A DNA stretch of 30,829 nt. Origin: a virus. Shown here one piece after another: positions 22,352 through 29,828 of this stretch (positions are counted from its first letter, which is position 1; the number at the start of each line of letters is the position of its first letter). The stretch lies in IMG/VR virus record IMGVR_UViG_3300047548_000474, positions 1-30,829 of that record; one strand, written 5' to 3'. The notes beneath the pieces are model-generated. The model ran no database searches. It had not been told where the DNA came from and saw nothing but the letters and a program-made list of their open reading frames with translations. Both the position numbers and the translations under genes were made by a program.

Positions 22352-22542
22352 TTTGCTTTTACCGCAACTTTGACTTCAGGCGCTTTCAATGTAACAGGGG
22401 CTTTCACTTCAACTTTTGCAGCATCGCCGCGAGCCACCAAAAACGCGCCGAGCGTGTCGGATACGTCAACAGGTACACCACTGGGCAGGCGGCCACATTC
22501 GGCCGTCAAGACTGGCTTTTTTGATGTGATGATGATTTTCAT
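22348..22542 (-). CDS. Small basic protein between capsid and connector
   Basis: A 64-residue protein: a short beta region (KIIITSKKPVLTAECGRLPS, GVPVDVSDTLGAFLVARGDA) and a Lys/Val/Pro-rich C-terminus (KVEVKAPVTLKAPEVKVAVK). Small proteins with this 'v..sd..g.~Lv~rGdA' look sit between capsid and connector genes in many HK97-like phages and are uncharacterised. It begins 28 bases after the terminator that follows the capsid gene, so its expression depends on read-through or a nearby promoter that I cannot identify. Confidence 0.65.
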   Translation of the reverse strand: MKIIITSKKPVLTAECGRLPSGVPVDVSDTLGAFLVARGDAAKVEVKAPVTLKAPEVKVAVKAK

Positions 22543-22569
22543 AGTGTGATTGTATGGCTTTTGAGTAAG

Positions 22570-22597
22570 AAAAAAAAGCCCACCGAAGTGGGCCTTT
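22570..22597 (-). terminator. Rho-independent terminator after the capsid gene
   Basis: On the minus strand GCCCAC-TTCG-GTGGGC forms a six-base-pair stem with a stable UUCG tetraloop (22578-22593), extended by flanking pairs and followed by eight T (complement of 22570-22577). It lies 13 bases past the capsid stop and should lower transcription of the connector and tail genes relative to the capsid. Confidence 0.9.
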
Positions 22598-22610
22598 CCG
22601 CTATCTGCTA

Positions 22611-23750
22611 TTACGCAGAGAATGCACCGTACAAGATGCCAACTGGGCGCTCAACACCCAAGCCCAAACGCTCTTCAGCGCGGATGGTAATCAAGTTCTT
22701 AGTGAAGTCGTCATTGACATAGCCCATGTCGATCACAGAACCTTGACGGCTGTACACAACAGCGGACTGACGCAAAGCGCCGATCATGAAGTTAGCAGCA
22801 GGCATGTGGTTTGACAACACGATCTGCACGCCGAATGGGTTCATGTTACCTGGTACGCCAGGCATGCCATACAGATACAGGCCAGTGCCAGCACCTTCGC
22901 GTGTGCGCTCCATTGCGCCCCATGCGGCTGGGTTGACGATCACGGTGTCAGGCGCATTGCCAGTTGCCCACAAAGCGTATTTTGCGCGGTTGATGGCATC
23001 TACCAACAAATCGCCAGCCGTTGGGGTGTAGGCTGTAAAGTTGCCAGTGTCGGTCAGGCCGGACAAGTTTGGTGCAGTGCCGTTGCCATTCAGCAATTGA
23101 GCATCAATGCGCTGGGCCAGGCCGTCACGCAAACGCGTCTCAATGTACGAAACAACAGCGGGTGCATCGGCCAAGAGTTGGTTACTAATCTTAATCCAAT
23201 GGGCCACGGTTGTGATTGGCACGTTGTACTGTTCAAACGTGATAGCGGACTCTGGTTTTGCAGCGGCTTGAGCAACTTCAGCAGCAGAGCTAGTCCACGA
23301 TGCTTCGCGGATAGCGTTCACCATGTTGCCAGACACGCCAATGCTATTCAGCACGGAACGGATTGACATGGGTGCAAAGTTGCCGGGGATGATGCCGGGC
23401 TTCTGCATGGGGGAGGTGTTGGTACTGTCGGTCGTAACGGTGTTTTTCACCTCAAACCGCGCACGCTGCACCGAACCATCCACCAAGCCCTTGTAAGCAG
23501 CCGAAGCAACGAACTCCTGAGCCGCTGTTTTGGTGGATTCGGATTTGGTGCCGGATTCCTGACGTTGTGCCAAGTCTTTCAGCTGGGCGGCCATTGCTTT
23601 ATAGCTTTCGCTCAGCTCGCGCACTTCGCCTTTGACTTCAGTATCAACGCTGGATTTCTCTTTCAGCTGTCCCTCGAATTTCTCGATTGCAGCGGCCAGC
23701 TTGGCTTCGTTGGCTTTCAGGCCGGATTCGATGATGTCTTTCAGTTCCAT
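22611..23750 (-). CDS. Major capsid protein, HK97 fold
   Basis: A 379-residue protein with AAGGA before the ATG at 23750. The first ~75 residues are charged and coiled coil (ELKDIIESGLKANEAKLAAA, SYKAMAAQLKDLAQRQES), the expected scaffolding delta domain removed by the protease. The mature part shows TSPMQKPGIIPGNFAPMSIR, then AVVSYIETRLRDGLAQRIDA, LLNGNGTAPNLSGL, DAINRAKYALWATGNAPDTV and PVGILYGAFSA, the standard HK97-capsid series. It is followed by its own terminator and preceded by the protease gene. Confidence 0.96.
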   Translation of the reverse strand: MELKDIIESGLKANEAKLAAAIEKFEGQLKEKSSVDTEVKGEVRELSESYKAMAAQLKDLAQRQESGTKSESTKTAAQEFVASAAYKGLVDGSVQRARFEVKNTVTTDSTNTSPMQKPGIIPGNFAPMSIRSVLNSIGVSGNMVNAIREASWTSSAAEVAQAAAKPESAITFEQYNVPITTVAHWIKISNQLLADAPAVVSYIETRLRDGLAQRIDAQLLNGNGTAPNLSGLTDTGNFTAYTPTAGDLLVDAINRAKYALWATGNAPDTVIVNPAAWGAMERTREGAGTGLYLYGMPGVPGNMNPFGVQIVLSNHMPAANFMIGALRQSAVVYSRQGSVIDMGYVNDDFTKNLITIRAEERLGLGVERPVGILYGAFSA

Positions 23751-23759
23751 GATGTTTCC

Positions 23760-24407
23760 TTAGGGGAGTTTGTTGAATTTCTGGAATGCGGCGGCGATTT
23801 CTCGCTTGGCCTTTTCTTCAGCTGCAAGCTCCCCTTGCAACATGGACTTGATACGTGCTACCAGTGCACACGCATCAGCCCGGGCAAAACCGCCTGAATC
23901 CCTCAGGGCGGTTTCGATTTCTCGAATTGTTGAGGCCTTTTGAATCGCTGATTTGACGCTTTCAACTTGTGCGCCCATATCAGCAGGCTCTTCAACAACG
24001 CTAATTTCAAAAAGCTGGATTTCCTCCAGCAAACGGCGATTGTCGTCAAGTTGGGAAGACTTGACGGGGATATACCCGATTGACATTCCAGACACAGCAC
24101 CATGCTTCAGACTTGCGTACACGTCACCGGCAAGGCTGTGGCCAGGTGTCAATTCGCCTTCAACCCACAAGCCAACGTCATCCTCAGACATTTTCAACCA
24201 CTTACCGATTACCGGGCCATGATGATTCCAGCGCATCAAGATAGGCCGCTCGCGCCCGGAGATTGTGGACTTGTACGCGCCTGGGTTGATCGTGTCTCCA
24301 TAGCTGTCCACGCCATTGAACTTTGATGCGTACCCGCTGAATTTCATACCGCTGGAACCGTCCAGCTTCAACTCCAAAGCGGATGCGTCAAGGTGTTTCG
24401 TTTGCAT
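23760..24407 (-). CDS. HK97-type prohead maturation protease
   Basis: A 215-residue protein starting at the ATG at 24407 (MQTKHLDAS) with GAGG upstream; an ATG at 24422 would add five residues and overlap the portal gene further. The N-terminus GMKFSGYASKFNGVDSYGD is typical of peptidase family S78/U35. Likely catalytic residues are the His of RWNHHG (62-63), the Ser of AVSGMSIGY (about 106-112) and the Glu in FEISVVEEPA. A helical C-terminus follows. It processes the capsid delta domain. The portal-protease-capsid order is canonical. Confidence 0.93.
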   Translation of the reverse strand: MQTKHLDASALELKLDGSSGMKFSGYASKFNGVDSYGDTINPGAYKSTISGRERPILMRWNHHGPVIGKWLKMSEDDVGLWVEGELTPGHSLAGDVYASLKHGAVSGMSIGYIPVKSSQLDDNRRLLEEIQLFEISVVEEPADMGAQVESVKSAIQKASTIREIETALRDSGGFARADACALVARIKSMLQGELAAEEKAKREIAAAFQKFNKLP

Positions 24408-25617
24408 TTTGGCTAACCTCATTTACGGGCTCTTCGCCCAAGTTTTCAACCGGCATCATAGCGCCTTGCATGAAAAGCTTGTCCCCGCCAGGAAGCGATG
24501 GGAGATGCTCCATTTGTCGGGCCTCGTTCGGCGTGATGATGCCAGACGTTATGCCGATACGGTACGCCTCAGTTCTCGACTTCAGGTCGGCACGCAAAAG
24601 CGCATCAAAATTGAACTCAACTTCCATGCGGGCAGCCTCTGAAGGCGTCAGCAAGTTTGCAAGAATGCTGGCCTCGATCTTTTCAAGCAATGGGCGCAGG
24701 GTCAATTTGTAGAACCCTTGCATGACCTGTTCAATGCCAGAACCCCATACGCTGGTGCCGTTGTTGTCGTTCACCATTACGGATGGGACTCCATACCAGC
24801 GGCAAATCTCGCTGATCTGGAATTTGCGCGACTGAAGAAGCTCAATATCTTGCGGTGAAAGGCTCACCGGGTCAAACTTCATTCCACCTTCAAGAACCAT
24901 CAACCGGTCATCATTCGTTTCAGACAACCCCGCAAAATTTGTACGAATTTCAGTTCGTTGCGATGGTGTCAATATACGGTCAAGCGTAATAACGCCGGAT
25001 GGCTTCGCTCCATTGCGGTAGATTTTTGTTACTGCACTTTCTGCGGCCTGGGCAATGCCCAAACTGTTTCGCTGATAGTCAATAGGCGACATGCCTACCG
25101 TGCCATTCCCCATTAGCTTCAGGTGCCACACGCTATCGGAGGACAAAACAACCAATTGACCGTCAGTCTGATAGTTGTAAACTAGACTACCTCCGTCAAG
25201 CATCACGCACTCGACTTGTGATGACATAAGCGGCATCAGGCTAGTGATTGCCCCACCAAGTCGGCCAATCTTGCAATAAGCGTTACCATGCAAGACCAGG
25301 TTAAGAATGACAGTCTCGAAAAACTCAACTCGCGTCTGATATCGGTTGACTTTCCCACCAAAAAGCAACGAAAGCGGGTGATTTTCGTGGACTTTTCTGC
25401 CTTTTTCGGTCTTTTTATAGACTGTAATCGGCAGGCTTGCCACGGTTTCAGATAGCAGCTTAACGCAGGCCCATACAGCGCTTAATTGCATAGAGCTATC
25501 GAACGTCACTGGTGTGGCAGATTCGACCGTGTACGCGCCTGGCGCACCAGTTTGAACACCACTAGAGCGCCTCAGCCCGCCCATGGCCCACGCGGAAAAG
25601 CTGGAAAAGAGGCTCAT
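24388..25617 (-). CDS. Portal protein, HK97 gp3 type
   Basis: A 409-residue protein overlapping the terminase stop by 4 bases (ATGA). Family features in order: TPVTFDSSMQLSAVWACVKL, SETVASLPITVYKK, LVLHGNAYCKIGR, LKLMGNGTVGMSPIDYQRNS, PSGVITLDRILTPSQ, FQISEICRWYGVPSVM, NNGTSVWGSGIEQVMQGFYK and a Pro/Glu-rich end. It forms the dodecameric DNA entry ring to which the terminase and connector dock. Confidence 0.96.
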   Translation of the reverse strand: MSLFSSFSAWAMGGLRRSSGVQTGAPGAYTVESATPVTFDSSMQLSAVWACVKLLSETVASLPITVYKKTEKGRKVHENHPLSLLFGGKVNRYQTRVEFFETVILNLVLHGNAYCKIGRLGGAITSLMPLMSSQVECVMLDGGSLVYNYQTDGQLVVLSSDSVWHLKLMGNGTVGMSPIDYQRNSLGIAQAAESAVTKIYRNGAKPSGVITLDRILTPSQRTEIRTNFAGLSETNDDRLMVLEGGMKFDPVSLSPQDIELLQSRKFQISEICRWYGVPSVMVNDNNGTSVWGSGIEQVMQGFYKLTLRPLLEKIEASILANLLTPSEAARMEVEFNFDALLRADLKSRTEAYRIGITSGIITPNEARQMEHLPSLPGGDKLFMQGAMMPVENLGEEPVNEVSQNANETP

Positions 25618-27293
25618 CGTGCAGTTGTTACCGGGTTTGAAAGGAACCCGGCAAAGTCGCCAGGCCCATCTGGGTTAAGTGCCATTAGTGTAACTGCATT
25701 AAAAAGTGCAAGCAATGGGTCAATTTTTGCGAATCCAGCGGCCTGTTTTGTGATGATTACGGCGTTTCCACGCGGTTCAACTTTTGCATTGCCAACACAC
25801 CAGGCCATCATGTTTTGGCCACCGTGCCATAAACCGCCCTCTGCCAATTTGCGCTCAGTTGTTCTAATGGCACCTGTCATTTTCCAGCCCTGTGAAATTC
25901 CAATCACATGCTTTTCAGTATCCACACCAGCTTCGGATATTGTCTCGATCAGGCTACCAAGCCCAGCCGGGTCAACGCCTATCTTGTCAAGTAAACCAGC
26001 GTCTGCAATACGTGCACAAATCTCTGCTACCTGATAAACATCATCGCCTATCTGTTTGACAATGGTCAGGTCGCGGTCTTTCGCAAAGTCTTGAAAGCGT
26101 GCGGCCTCAGACTTTCTTCGCTCCAGCACCGAAGGGTGCGCCCATGCATGCGTCCAAGCAAGCCATTCACCAGCGGTTGTACGCCCAACCACGGCAAGCC
26201 CAAGCAAGTCATCCAAGCCACCGCCGTCAATCCCAATGTCCACCACTTCACACGCCTTAAGGATATGGTCAAGCGTAACGCCTGGCCTTGCCTGGGCTTG
26301 CCAAAACTCAGCGCCAGCCCATCCATCGGTTCTGAGATTCAGGCCAATCTCGACGTTGGCATGCTTGGACAGGAACCCACGGAAAGATTCAGAACCTGAC
26401 TCCTTCGCTTTGTGAAACTCACGCTCCAAAAATGCGCCATCAACAGAAAAACCCATGTTAGGGTTTACCATTGCCATATTTTCAAGCAACAGGCAGCTGC
26501 CGTCCTTCACCATTTCGGGCGGGTGCTCAAAAATGACAGGGACAAATCCAGGGTCAACAATCAGGCCGTCTCGCACCTTGCGTGCGTAGTCAAGCTTCTG
26601 CTTAAACACACCGGCTGGCGGTTCGTCTGACTGTGTTGTCAACCATATGACAAAGCCTTCAGGGCGCGATGCGAGCCCTCCCAGCGCCTCGCGGAACATA
26701 TTTTCGGCACTTGGCATCTTGCCAAACAGGTGCAGCTCGTCAACCAGAGTACCAACTGACTTTTTACCGCCTACTGTGTTTTGGTCAGCAGCCAACACCT
26801 TGAGCGTTGCATTGCTTTGCCGGTGCGTGATGGTTTTGATGTGGGTTTGAACTTGGCACAGTGCCTCAAGCTCTTCATCCTTTTGCACCATGTCACGGGC
26901 CGGGGTAAAGGCGTTTGCCGCGACTTCAACCGTTGGAGCAAGTACTGCAAACTCCGCCGATTGCCGCCAGTTTAAAATGAGCGCAGTCATCATAATGCCA
27001 GCGGCTAAACTCGATTTTGAGTTTTTCTTTGGCACACAAATCAGCCACTCAGTTATCAGTCTGCGCCCGCTATCTGGGTCGTATGCCCCGAACACACTGC
27101 GAACTAGATCAAACACCCACGGTGCGCACGACTCACCAAAAGTCGGACTCCCAGGCGCGTCAACGATGCGAAGCTCCTTGAATACCGTCAAAGCTTTTTC
27201 CGCTTCATCTGGAAACAATGGCGGCGGTATAAGGCTCTTACCACCCTTTATTCGATCAGCCCAATCAAGGCATGCTGTAGACCACTCAGGCAT
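25614..27293 (-). CDS. Terminase large subunit (Terminase_1 type)
   Basis: A 559-residue protein beginning MPEWSTACLDWADRI, the usual start of this class. ATPase motifs: Walker A PKKNSKSS (88-95) and Walker B TLVDE (182-186); LTTQSDEPP about 40 residues later fits the coupling motif. The nuclease half begins with VDIGIDGGGLDDLLGLAVVG, with acidic residues in the RNase H-like position, and continues with KIGVDPAGLGSLIE. It drives DNA packaging into the prohead and cuts the concatemer. It overlaps the HNH/AP2 gene by 8 bases, so its translation now depends on the end of that inserted gene. Confidence 0.96.
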   Translation of the reverse strand: MPEWSTACLDWADRIKGGKSLIPPPLFPDEAEKALTVFKELRIVDAPGSPTFGESCAPWVFDLVRSVFGAYDPDSGRRLITEWLICVPKKNSKSSLAAGIMMTALILNWRQSAEFAVLAPTVEVAANAFTPARDMVQKDEELEALCQVQTHIKTITHRQSNATLKVLAADQNTVGGKKSVGTLVDELHLFGKMPSAENMFREALGGLASRPEGFVIWLTTQSDEPPAGVFKQKLDYARKVRDGLIVDPGFVPVIFEHPPEMVKDGSCLLLENMAMVNPNMGFSVDGAFLEREFHKAKESGSESFRGFLSKHANVEIGLNLRTDGWAGAEFWQAQARPGVTLDHILKACEVVDIGIDGGGLDDLLGLAVVGRTTAGEWLAWTHAWAHPSVLERRKSEAARFQDFAKDRDLTIVKQIGDDVYQVAEICARIADAGLLDKIGVDPAGLGSLIETISEAGVDTEKHVIGISQGWKMTGAIRTTERKLAEGGLWHGGQNMMAWCVGNAKVEPRGNAVIITKQAAGFAKIDPLLALFNAVTLMALNPDGPGDFAGFLSNPVTTAR

Positions 27294-27795
27294 CTCTTGG
27301 CACAGGGTTAAATTTATGCAGTTCAGCTTTCTTTTCTAAGTAGGCTTTATGAGCCATCTCTGGGTCAGTGAAGTTTCCCAAGTTGTACCCCTTACCTGCA
27401 TAACGTATCCCAGCCCTCCACTTTCCAGCATGTTCGTCCCATGAAACACCAATGTAACCGCTCTTGTTGTTTGATTGATGCCCGCGGTTTTGTTGGTTGT
27501 CATCCCAACCAGCTTCACGCAGGTTGCAAAAACGGTTGTCAGTTCGTATTCCGTTCCTGTGATCAACGGCAACGGCTGGCCAATTCCCAGTCATATACAG
27601 CCAAGCCAGGCGATGCGACTTGTGACGCTTTTTATTTATAGTCACAACCTCGTAACCGGCAACATCCACAGTTCCAGCGCGGCGGCCAACCACCCCACGC
27701 TTACCGAATCTTACTTTCCACGCAAAAAAACCGGTATCTGGATTGTATTCAAGAATATCACGCAGTCGCGATGCGGTAATATCGGAATTAGCCAT
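27286..27795 (-). CDS. HNH homing-type endonuclease with AP2 domain, between the terminase genes
   Basis: A 169-residue protein with an AGGAG site before the ATG at 27795. The N-terminal region (RLRDILEYNPDTGFFAWK, then VAGYEVVTINKKRHKSHRLAWLYM) leads to the HNH core VDHRNGIRTDNRFCNLR at about residues 77-94. An AP2-like DNA-binding domain follows (SGYIGVSWDEHAGKWRAGIR, LGNFTDPEMAHKAYLEKKAE). This HNH_3+AP2 architecture belongs to mobile free-standing endonucleases in phages. It sits between terS and terL with only 65 bases to terS, which suggests invasion of the packaging operon. It probably cuts related phages lacking the insertion. Confidence 0.93.
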   Translation of the reverse strand: MANSDITASRLRDILEYNPDTGFFAWKVRFGKRGVVGRRAGTVDVAGYEVVTINKKRHKSHRLAWLYMTGNWPAVAVDHRNGIRTDNRFCNLREAGWDDNQQNRGHQSNNKSGYIGVSWDEHAGKWRAGIRYAGKGYNLGNFTDPEMAHKAYLEKKAELHKFNPVPRDA

Positions 27796-27860
27796 GATGA
27801 CTCCTTAATAGTCGGCTTGGTTAGAAAGCCTCGTCGTCTGCCAGGACTTCGGGGCTTTCG

Positions 27861-28241
27861 TCATTTTACACCGTTAACCAGCTTCAGCGGAGGAGGAGCA
27901 GCAGCAAACTTGCCGGATGCGGCTTTCTGCGCTTCGGTTTGCTTCTGATCCTTCTTGCCACCTTCACCAAGCTTCAAGTGCATGAATGGCATCAGTGACT
28001 TGGCGGCATCAGCCCTCAGTTTCACGTCTGCGCATGGGTCGTTCATCAACGCCAGCAAAAAAACCTTTGGGTCTTTGTGAGAAAGTACGTCAACCAGTGG
28101 TGCCGGTATGTCTGCCGGGGCATCGCTTTGAATTTTCGACGTTTCAAAATCAGGAGCAGCGATCTTAAGCGTCACCTTGGGAGATGGCTTGCGGCCAGCA
28201 CCAGGACGATACCCGCCGCGTTTTGATTTTTTTGATTCCAT
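27861..28241 (-). CDS. Terminase small subunit
   Basis: A 126-residue basic protein. RGGYRPGAGRKPSP at residues 8-21 is the N-terminal motif shared by many phage small terminases. The middle (DVLSHKDPKVFLLALMNDP, then DVKLRADAAKSLMPFMHLKL) is the helical oligomerisation region, and the end is Ala/Pro/Lys-rich. It should recognise the packaging site and deliver DNA to the large subunit. The recognition site is probably near or just upstream of this gene. Confidence 0.87.
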   Translation of the reverse strand: MESKKSKRGGYRPGAGRKPSPKVTLKIAAPDFETSKIQSDAPADIPAPLVDVLSHKDPKVFLLALMNDPCADVKLRADAAKSLMPFMHLKLGEGGKKDQKQTEAQKAASGKFAAAPPPLKLVNGVK

Positions 28242-28363
28242 GCTTTGATTGTATTTGATTCCTTAAGGAAGCACACCATCCAGCCGATGATTGACGCTAA
28301 AGGGGGGTTTTTTGTCCAAATGGGAAAGGGTGCGGTTTCCTGTCGACCACATCAATTTGACTT
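28242..28363 (-). other. Intergenic region upstream of terS, candidate packaging (cos) site
   Basis: A 122-base non-coding gap between the HNH nuclease gene and terS. It contains a perfect 12-base palindrome TTCCTTAAGGAA (28259-28270) and a G6T6 tract (28302-28313). In HK97-like phages with an HNH protein next to the terminase, cos lies in this neighbourhood, so this is the best candidate here. No cleavage site can be proven by reading. The palindrome could also be an operator. No convincing promoter was seen. Confidence 0.3.
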
Positions 28364-28690
28364 TCAACCACCCCCCCACCCATTCCATCTTCCAGCCCTG
28401 CTACCAGCCTCACGAGCCGTTTTTTCAGCATGGCAAGGCACACACAGCAGCTGCAGGTTGTGCAGCGCGTTTGTGCCACCTTGCTCCAACGGTGTGACGT
28501 GATCGACCTCACCATGATGCATAGCCAACACACGCTCACATGCTACACACTTGAACCCATCACGCTTAAACACTTCAGCGCGAAGGTTTTGCCAACTTGT
28601 GCCGCGTATGCGTTGCGTTGCACCTGCCTTGGCTTCTAGCGTCTTTAGTTGGCTTCCCTTCAATATCGGGGCAATACTTGTCTTCAACAT
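28364..28690 (-). CDS. HNH endonuclease of the packaging module (HK97 gp74-like)
   Basis: A 108-residue protein from the ATG at 28690 (MLKTSIAP); a GTG at 28696 would add two residues. Zinc-binding cysteines are C48/C51 and C83/C86. The HNH residues are H64 in EVDHVTPLEQGG, N78 in LHNLQ and H87 in CVPCHAEKT. Such proteins encoded beside the terminase in cos-type siphoviruses stimulate cos cleavage together with the terminase. The C-terminus is Gly/Trp-rich. It ends 122 bases before terS. Confidence 0.93.
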   Translation of the reverse strand: MLKTSIAPILKGSQLKTLEAKAGATQRIRGTSWQNLRAEVFKRDGFKCVACERVLAMHHGEVDHVTPLEQGGTNALHNLQLLCVPCHAEKTAREAGSRAGRWNGWGGG

Positions 28691-28720
28691 TCGCACGGCG
28701 ATGGCCTCAAATTTGGATGC

Positions 28721-28903
28721 TCAGAACAATGGCAACGTGTCGCTGTCCTGGTGGATTCTTCTGGATGTTGGGATAACTTGAGTTCCACGCTTCTTCATCG
28801 GCGGAGATATCCCACGCTTCTTTGCGCACACCGGGCCTACTGCCAGTTTGCCTACAAACAGGGCCGCGCCTTTGAGCTCACGATTGCACATACAGCATCT
28901 CAC
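28721..28903 (-). CDS. Small zinc-finger phage protein, GTG start
   Basis: A 60-residue protein. The start is GTG at 28903, with AGAGGA about eight bases upstream inside the end of ninG; an internal ATG follows four codons later but would remove the first two cysteines. CCMCNRELKGAALFVGKLAVGPVCAKK gives a C-C-x-C ... G-P-V-C zinc-binding arrangement seen in small phage proteins encoded near the NinG/terminase junction of beta-proteobacterial phages. The basic tail ends DTLPLF. Function is unknown. Confidence 0.75.
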   Translation of the reverse strand: MRCCMCNRELKGAALFVGKLAVGPVCAKKRGISPPMKKRGTQVIPTSRRIHQDSDTLPLF

Positions 28904-29523
28904 AGCGCCATCCTCTTTTCCAGCCTTCTGGCCTTTTTGCTGAAGATGTCCTTAAGTCGCCTCAGGTATTCGATGCTGTAGCTCACGCACTGGTTTTGCG
29001 TCCTTAGCCAATCAACCTTGGAGCCTCCAATCTTTTCCCTGAGCCTTGGTTCGTAGTCGCTCAGGTTGCCGGATTTCCAGTTGTTGCAGATTGAGCAGCT
29101 CTTGTGGATGTTCCAAAGGTTGAACCGTACCGCACTGGCCGCGCCCACGCTGCGGAAGTGCGATGCGTGCCACTGTCCTGGCCATGATGCTGGCTTGTCG
29201 CAGCTAACGCAACCAAGGTGATAGTCCCTCATCCGCACGTATTTGTTCACGGCCGCCTGCGCCTCCTTCGCCCAATCTGCACGGCTTTTCAGCTTCTCGC
29301 GCCTCACCTTGTCTGACTTTGCCGTTTCCCGGGCCGTTTTGGCCTCTGTGGCGCGTTTTTTCTTTGCGGCAATGGTGATGGCGCAGTTAGGGCTGCAAAC
29401 CGCTTGCATGGGCCTTTGCTGGATGTATAGCTCCCGGCACACCGCGCATTTTTTCTGCTTTGGCTTGCTCGAGCCTTTTCCTGACCTCGTCTTTGAGTCC
29501 GGAGTAGATCCCTGATTTGTCAT
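28900..29523 (-). CDS. ninG: NinG (Rap)-family recombination protein
   Basis: About 207 residues if started at the ATG at 29523; the frame is open further upstream, to 29619 at least. Zinc-ribbon cysteines are C26, C29, C43 and C47 (KKCAVCRELY ... AVCSPNCAI). A Lys/Arg-rich helix follows, then the catalytic-like core GCVSCDKPASWPGQWHASHF, RFNLWNIHKSCSICNNWKSG. Rap/NinG of lambda (204 residues) is a structure-specific nuclease acting on branched recombination intermediates, so length and motifs agree. The first 46 codons overlap the 3' end of the 81-residue upstream gene in another frame. NinB is encoded far away on the opposite strand. Confidence 0.9.
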   Translation of the reverse strand: MTNQGSTPDSKTRSGKGSSKPKQKKCAVCRELYIQQRPMQAVCSPNCAITIAAKKKRATEAKTARETAKSDKVRREKLKSRADWAKEAQAAVNKYVRMRDYHLGCVSCDKPASWPGQWHASHFRSVGAASAVRFNLWNIHKSCSICNNWKSGNLSDYEPRLREKIGGSKVDWLRTQNQCVSYSIEYLRRLKDIFSKKARRLEKRMAL

Positions 29524-29632
29524 TTTCAAGCTCGTCAACCTGGTGGCGGGCGTAGTCAATCCATCCTGGCTGACGGGCAAGGAAGGCGTAATGAGCTGCT
29601 GCGCGGTCAAATTCTTCATTCTGGCTGTCCAT
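29387..29632 (-). CDS. Small phage protein overlapping ninG
   Basis: An 81-residue protein with its ATG at 29632. The N-terminal part (FDRAAAHYAFLARQPGWIDYARHQVDELENDKS split by a turn) followed by YSGLKDEVRKRLEQAKAEK resembles small uncharacterised proteins in beta-proteobacterial phage replication regions ('FLA..PGW..YA...v......~yagL...v..rL'). The final ~20 residues (MRGVPGAIHPAKAHASGLQP) are encoded by the same DNA as the NinG zinc ribbon and look incidental. Either a true 137-base overlap or an extension after a recent frameshift explains this. Confidence 0.7.
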   Translation of the reverse strand: MDSQNEEFDRAAAHYAFLARQPGWIDYARHQVDELENDKSGIYSGLKDEVRKRLEQAKAEKMRGVPGAIHPAKAHASGLQP

Positions 29633-29828
29633 TGCGTATATCCATTTGGCGAAGATGGTCTGCTAATGATGACATTTCATCCCTAGTTCCAGTACCTAAG
29701 ATGTGGTAATCATTTAAAGTATTTCCAAGCATGAATGCATTTCGGTTTATTTCTATGGTGTATTTCAACTTCTGAATATGAAAAAACCCCTGTTTCTTGC
29801 TCCATTCCAGTGCGTAAATTTCATTCAT
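29616..29828 (-). CDS. Small phage protein of unknown function
   Basis: A 70-residue protein whose ATG overlaps the preceding stop (ATGA). The sequence is mixed alpha/beta (MNEIYALEWSKKQGFFHIQK, LKYTIEINRNAFMLGN, YHILGTGTRDEMSSLADHLR). Its codons are more AT-rich than most of the operon. I do not recognise the family. Between the DUF6475-like gene and ninG, it belongs to the replication/recombination part of the leftward operon. Confidence 0.6.
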   Translation of the reverse strand: MNEIYALEWSKKQGFFHIQKLKYTIEINRNAFMLGNTLNDYHILGTGTRDEMSSLADHLRQMDIRNGQPE

